Source: Vulcanimicrobiota bacterium (GTDB taxonomy: Bacteria > Vulcanimicrobiota > Xenobia > Xenobiales > JADMJV01). Taken from it: a stretch of DNA of 64,000 bases. The notes under the pieces are model-generated. The model saw only the letters and a list, made by a program, of their open reading frames with translations. It was not told the origin of the DNA and did not search any database. A program made the translations under genes and the position numbers. The first letter of the stretch is position 1. Every line of letters begins with the position of its first letter. This document shows, in pieces, positions 61,804 through 64,000 of this stretch. The stretch is from positions 30,188-94,187 of the forward strand of contig JAEXNA010000134.1 of assembly GCA_023447635.1 (NCBI GenBank), in the 5' to 3' direction.

Positions 61804-62817
61804 TCAGTCCGAGCAAGAGCGGAACGATGTCCGACGGAGAGACCTCTCCGTCGGAAACCCGCTCTCTTTGACCGCTCGAGGCATACCCCAGACCACGCTG
61901 CTGTCTTCGGTCTGAGTGTAGACCCGTCCGCCTGCGGCTTTGACCCAGGCGGCGCCTCCGCGCCCTTCGTGGCCCATCCCGGTCAGCACCAGACCAAGCA
62001 GGTGAGAGCCGTAGCACTGCGAGGCGCTCTCGAACAGCACGTCGACGGAGGGGCGGTAAGCGAGTTCGGCTGGTTGCAGCGAGAGGTCGCAGAGCACCTT
62101 GCCGCGGAAGCTCCTCATTCTGAGATGCTGACCGGCGCGCGCTATCACGCAGCGCCCGGGCCTCATCTCCATCCCCATCTCGGCCTCCAAAACCTCGATC
62201 TTGCTGGTCGCGTCCAGCCGTTCAGCCAGCGGGCCGGTGAACCCGACCGGCATGTGGATCACGACGGCGATAGGGAGCGGGAACGTTTTGGGTACGCGGG
62301 GCAAGAAGGCGTGCAGCAGTTGCGGACCCCCGGTGGAGAGGCCGACCACAACAGCGGCCGGTCGGAACGCTTCATAGAGCGGCAGCCTACCTCCCTCCTG
62401 GGCGTCGAGGGTCAGCCGCTCAGGGGGGATCTCCGCGACCAGACGGATCTTCTCCACCAGATCTCGACCGATCTCCAGCAGGCGACTGTTCGCCAGTCGG
62501 GTCGGTTTGAGCACGAACTCGGCCGCGCCGGCGCGCATGCTGGCGCCGGCCAACTCTCCCGTCGGGTCCACGGAGCTGACCACCACGATGGGCAGCGGCG
62601 CCTTCCGCATCTGCCGATCGATGAAGCCTACGCCGTCGAGGACGGGCATCTCGAGGTCGACCGTCACCACATCGGGTTGGAGACGGCGAACCTGTTCGAG
62701 CGCTTCCTGGCCGTCTCCGGCGTATCCCACGACCTCGATATCCCCGGTCTCTCCCAGGATCGCTCCCAGCGTCTTTCTGACGTAGGCCGAGTCGTCGACC
62801 ACCAGGACCCGGATCAC
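61804..62817 (-). CDS. cheB: CheB-type methylesterase, frameshifted near the C-terminus
   Basis: 337 residues as read. GTG 62817 overlaps the cheR stop. Receiver domain with Asp54 in VVTVDLEMPVLDG; methylesterase domain with Ser in VVGLSTGGPQLL, His in AVVIHMPVGFTGP and LVLTGMGHEGRGG, where the usual catalytic Asp is Glu. It removes methyl groups from chemoreceptors. After AVKESG the frame runs into an unrelated tail; one base more in GGGTTT (61854-61860) would restore SDGEVSPSDIVPLLLGLTGHG, ending at 61790, the normal kind of CheB terminus. Sequencing error or a real mutation. Confidence 0.85.
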   Translation of the reverse strand: MIRVLVVDDSAYVRKTLGAILGETGDIEVVGYAGDGQEALEQVRRLQPDVVTVDLEMPVLDGVGFIDRQMRKAPLPIVVVSSVDPTGELAGASMRAGAAEFVLKPTRLANSRLLEIGRDLVEKIRLVAEIPPERLTLDAQEGGRLPLYEAFRPAAVVVGLSTGGPQLLHAFLPRVPKTFPLPIAVVIHMPVGFTGPLAERLDATSKIEVLEAEMGMEMRPGRCVIARAGQHLRMRSFRGKVLCDLSLQPAELAYRPSVDVLFESASQCYGSHLLGLVLTGMGHEGRGGAAWVKAAGGRVYTQTEDSSVVWGMPRAVKESGFPTERSLRRTSFRSCSD

Positions 62818-63632
62818 GAACGGTCCTCGTTGCGGTAAATGATCACTCCGTTTTGGGAGAGAAACTCGAACGGCGTCTCCAACTGCAGCAGCGACTCGGC
62901 CGCGCCCAGAAGTAAGTGGCCTCGAGACTTCAGGCTGCGGCTGAACCGATGAGCGATCTGCTGCACCGTGGAGGGGCGGAAATAGATGAAGACGTTGCGG
63001 CAGAAGATCAGATCCATGTCCTGGGGCCACGGCACCTTCGTTTCGTGCAGGTTGAGGCGGAAGAAGCGGACCGCGGCGCGCACCTCGGGGCTGAGCAGTG
63101 AGCTCTTCTCGCCCTCGAGGATATAGCGCTCCCGCATCGCCTCGGGCAGATTTCTGAGCGAGTGGGGGCTGTACCGAGCCTGCAAGGCGTGGGAGAGGAT
63201 CTGAGGGTCGAGATCCGAGGCGATCAGTTCGAAATCGACCCAGGGCACCAGACCGTCGTTCATGGCCGCCATGGCCAGAGAGTACGGCTCCTCACCGCTG
63301 GAGCAGGCGGCATGCCAGACCTTGCAACGGCGCCCTTCCCGGGCGGCGGAACGGATTTTCTCGAGGGCCCACTCCAGGGCATCGCTCTCGCGCCAGAAGT
63401 GCGTCTCGTTGACCGTCAGGTAGGCCAGCAGCGACTCCCACTCGCCCTGCCGACGAGGGTCCCACTTCAAGTAGTAGTAGTAGTCGACCAGGTCTTTCAG
63501 ACGCAGGGCGCTGATGCGGGCGCCCAGGCGGTCCCGCAGCAGCGGCAGCGACGAATCGAGATAGTAGATCCCGGTGGTCTTCTCGATCAGGTCGCGCAGG
63601 TCCAGCAGCGCCTGGCTGTCGACGTTGGTCAT
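62814..63632 (-). CDS. cheR: CheR-type chemoreceptor methyltransferase
   Basis: 272 residues. SAM-dependent methyltransferase of receptor glutamates. ATG 63632 overlaps the preceding gene's stop (ATGA). N-terminal helical domain, then VNETHFWRESDALEWAL, WHAACSSGEEPYSLAMAAM (SAM site), LIASDLDPQILSHA, and LIFCRNVFIYFRPSTVQQIA. Coupled to cheB by a 4-nt overlap. No receptor, CheA or CheW gene is in the window, so the pathway could be chemotactic or a chemosensory pathway for another output. Confidence 0.94.
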   Translation of the reverse strand: MTNVDSQALLDLRDLIEKTTGIYYLDSSLPLLRDRLGARISALRLKDLVDYYYYLKWDPRRQGEWESLLAYLTVNETHFWRESDALEWALEKIRSAAREGRRCKVWHAACSSGEEPYSLAMAAMNDGLVPWVDFELIASDLDPQILSHALQARYSPHSLRNLPEAMRERYILEGEKSSLLSPEVRAAVRFFRLNLHETKVPWPQDMDLIFCRNVFIYFRPSTVQQIAHRFSRSLKSRGHLLLGAAESLLQLETPFEFLSQNGVIIYRNEDRS

Positions 63633-64000
63633 CTTGGGCTCGGAGGCCAATGGCGCAGGACCCGCCCCGCCAGGCCGGACAGGGCGCTATCGGGATGCTC
63701 GAGCAGAGCTTTCGCGGCGGCTTCGGTCGCGGGATGTCGCAGCGAGAAGAGCGCCAGAAGCCAGGCTCGCGTAGCCCAGGGATGAAGAGGGCCGGGCGGG
63801 GTCTCGATCTCGAAGTCCTGCAGCCGTCTGGCGGAGTCGGCCCAGGCACTCTGGCTAGCCGGGTCGTCCGTCCAGGGCAAAGCGCGCATGGCTCGAGCGA
63901 CCTTGAACACTTTACCGCGGTCGGCGTCCTGCGGGTCGAGCCAGTCGGGACGCAGGTGCTCGAGAGCCTGGGAGGCCAGGGCATGGGCGGTCGAGTCGTG
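63629..64000 (-). CDS. HEAT-like repeat protein (partial)
   Basis: The C-terminal 123 residues of a protein whose start lies beyond the window; the frame is open to the edge. It ends WATRAWLLALFSLRHPATEA and ALSGLAGRVLRHWPPSPR, a helical repeat rich in Ala and Leu like HEAT/PBS-lyase repeats. The stop overlaps the cheR ATG, so it belongs to the same operon. GTG 63910 could be an internal start but is unlikely because coding character continues upstream (residues such as HLRPDWLDPQDADRGK). Confidence 0.65.
   Translation of the reverse strand, partial: HDSTAHALASQALEHLRPDWLDPQDADRGKVFKVARAMRALPWTDDPASQSAWADSARRLQDFEIETPPGPLHPWATRAWLLALFSLRHPATEAAAKALLEHPDSALSGLAGRVLRHWPPSPR

Overview
This is 64 kb of dense, high-GC bacterial chromosome with short intergenic gaps, many 4-nt stop/start overlaps (ATGA, GTGA, TTGA) and frequent GTG/TTG starts. 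There is no rRNA, no prophage and no complete insertion sequence. The phylum cannot be fixed from the sequence. A DapG-type aspartokinase, RqcH, a DUF5693 protein, a GmhA-type isomerase and a bacterial type III PKS together would fit a deep-branching Terrabacteria-like lineage (for example Armatimonadota, Vulcanimicrobiota or Chloroflexota). That placement is a low-confidence inference.

1-12.9 kb: the 3' part of an aspartokinase gene, a long-chain acyl-CoA synthetase, a zinc-ribbon/FHA protein, a large exported DUF3352-like protein, a HAD phosphatase, a membrane protein resembling an anti-sigma factor, a thioredoxin-fold lipoprotein without its CXXC, RqcH, guanylate kinase, an NHL-repeat protein and a cyclophilin lipoprotein.

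12.9-18.3 kb: a six-gene, translationally coupled biosynthetic operon: type III polyketide synthase, ICMT-like methyltransferase, acyl carrier protein, fatty-acyl-AMP ligase, nitroreductase-like protein and FAD-dependent oxygenase. It has the parts expected for a phenolic lipid, lipoquinone or alkylpyrone made from a directly activated fatty acid.

18.3-35 kb: a long coiled-coil protein, a divergent RelA/SpoT-fold protein, a COG3146 acyltransferase whose N-terminus is open only from a non-canonical start, a GT4 glycosyltransferase, GmhA, IlvE, AroB-AroQ-TruB, two sensor kinases, a LuxR-type response regulator, a sigma-70 factor, a glutamine amidotransferase and HisC. A small TA-flanked inverted-repeat element (MITE-like) supplies the hisC stop codon.

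35-54 kb: a flavin reductase-like protein, a 1044-residue TPR protein, an ABC exporter pair with a predicted leaderless start, a 24-bp tandem repeat, a cell-wall amidase, a hydrolase, an AEC transporter, a GAF-GGDEF diguanylate cyclase, a tRNA-Gly/Cys/Val operon, a DUF697-like protein with a basic tail, DUF5693, an SPFH/SHOCT protein with its partner, and an exported Gly/Met-rich protein.

54-64 kb: a structured leader ahead of a 3D-domain cell-wall protein; then an operon of a 1170-residue aminotransferase-GNAT-aminotransferase fusion, an AstD-like dehydrogenase and a fused SCOT-type CoA transferase. This is the best candidate for an undescribed pathway: an AST-like route for a basic amino acid in which acylation and transamination sit on one polypeptide. 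The window closes with CheR, a CheB that is frameshifted near its C-terminus, and a partial HEAT-like protein.
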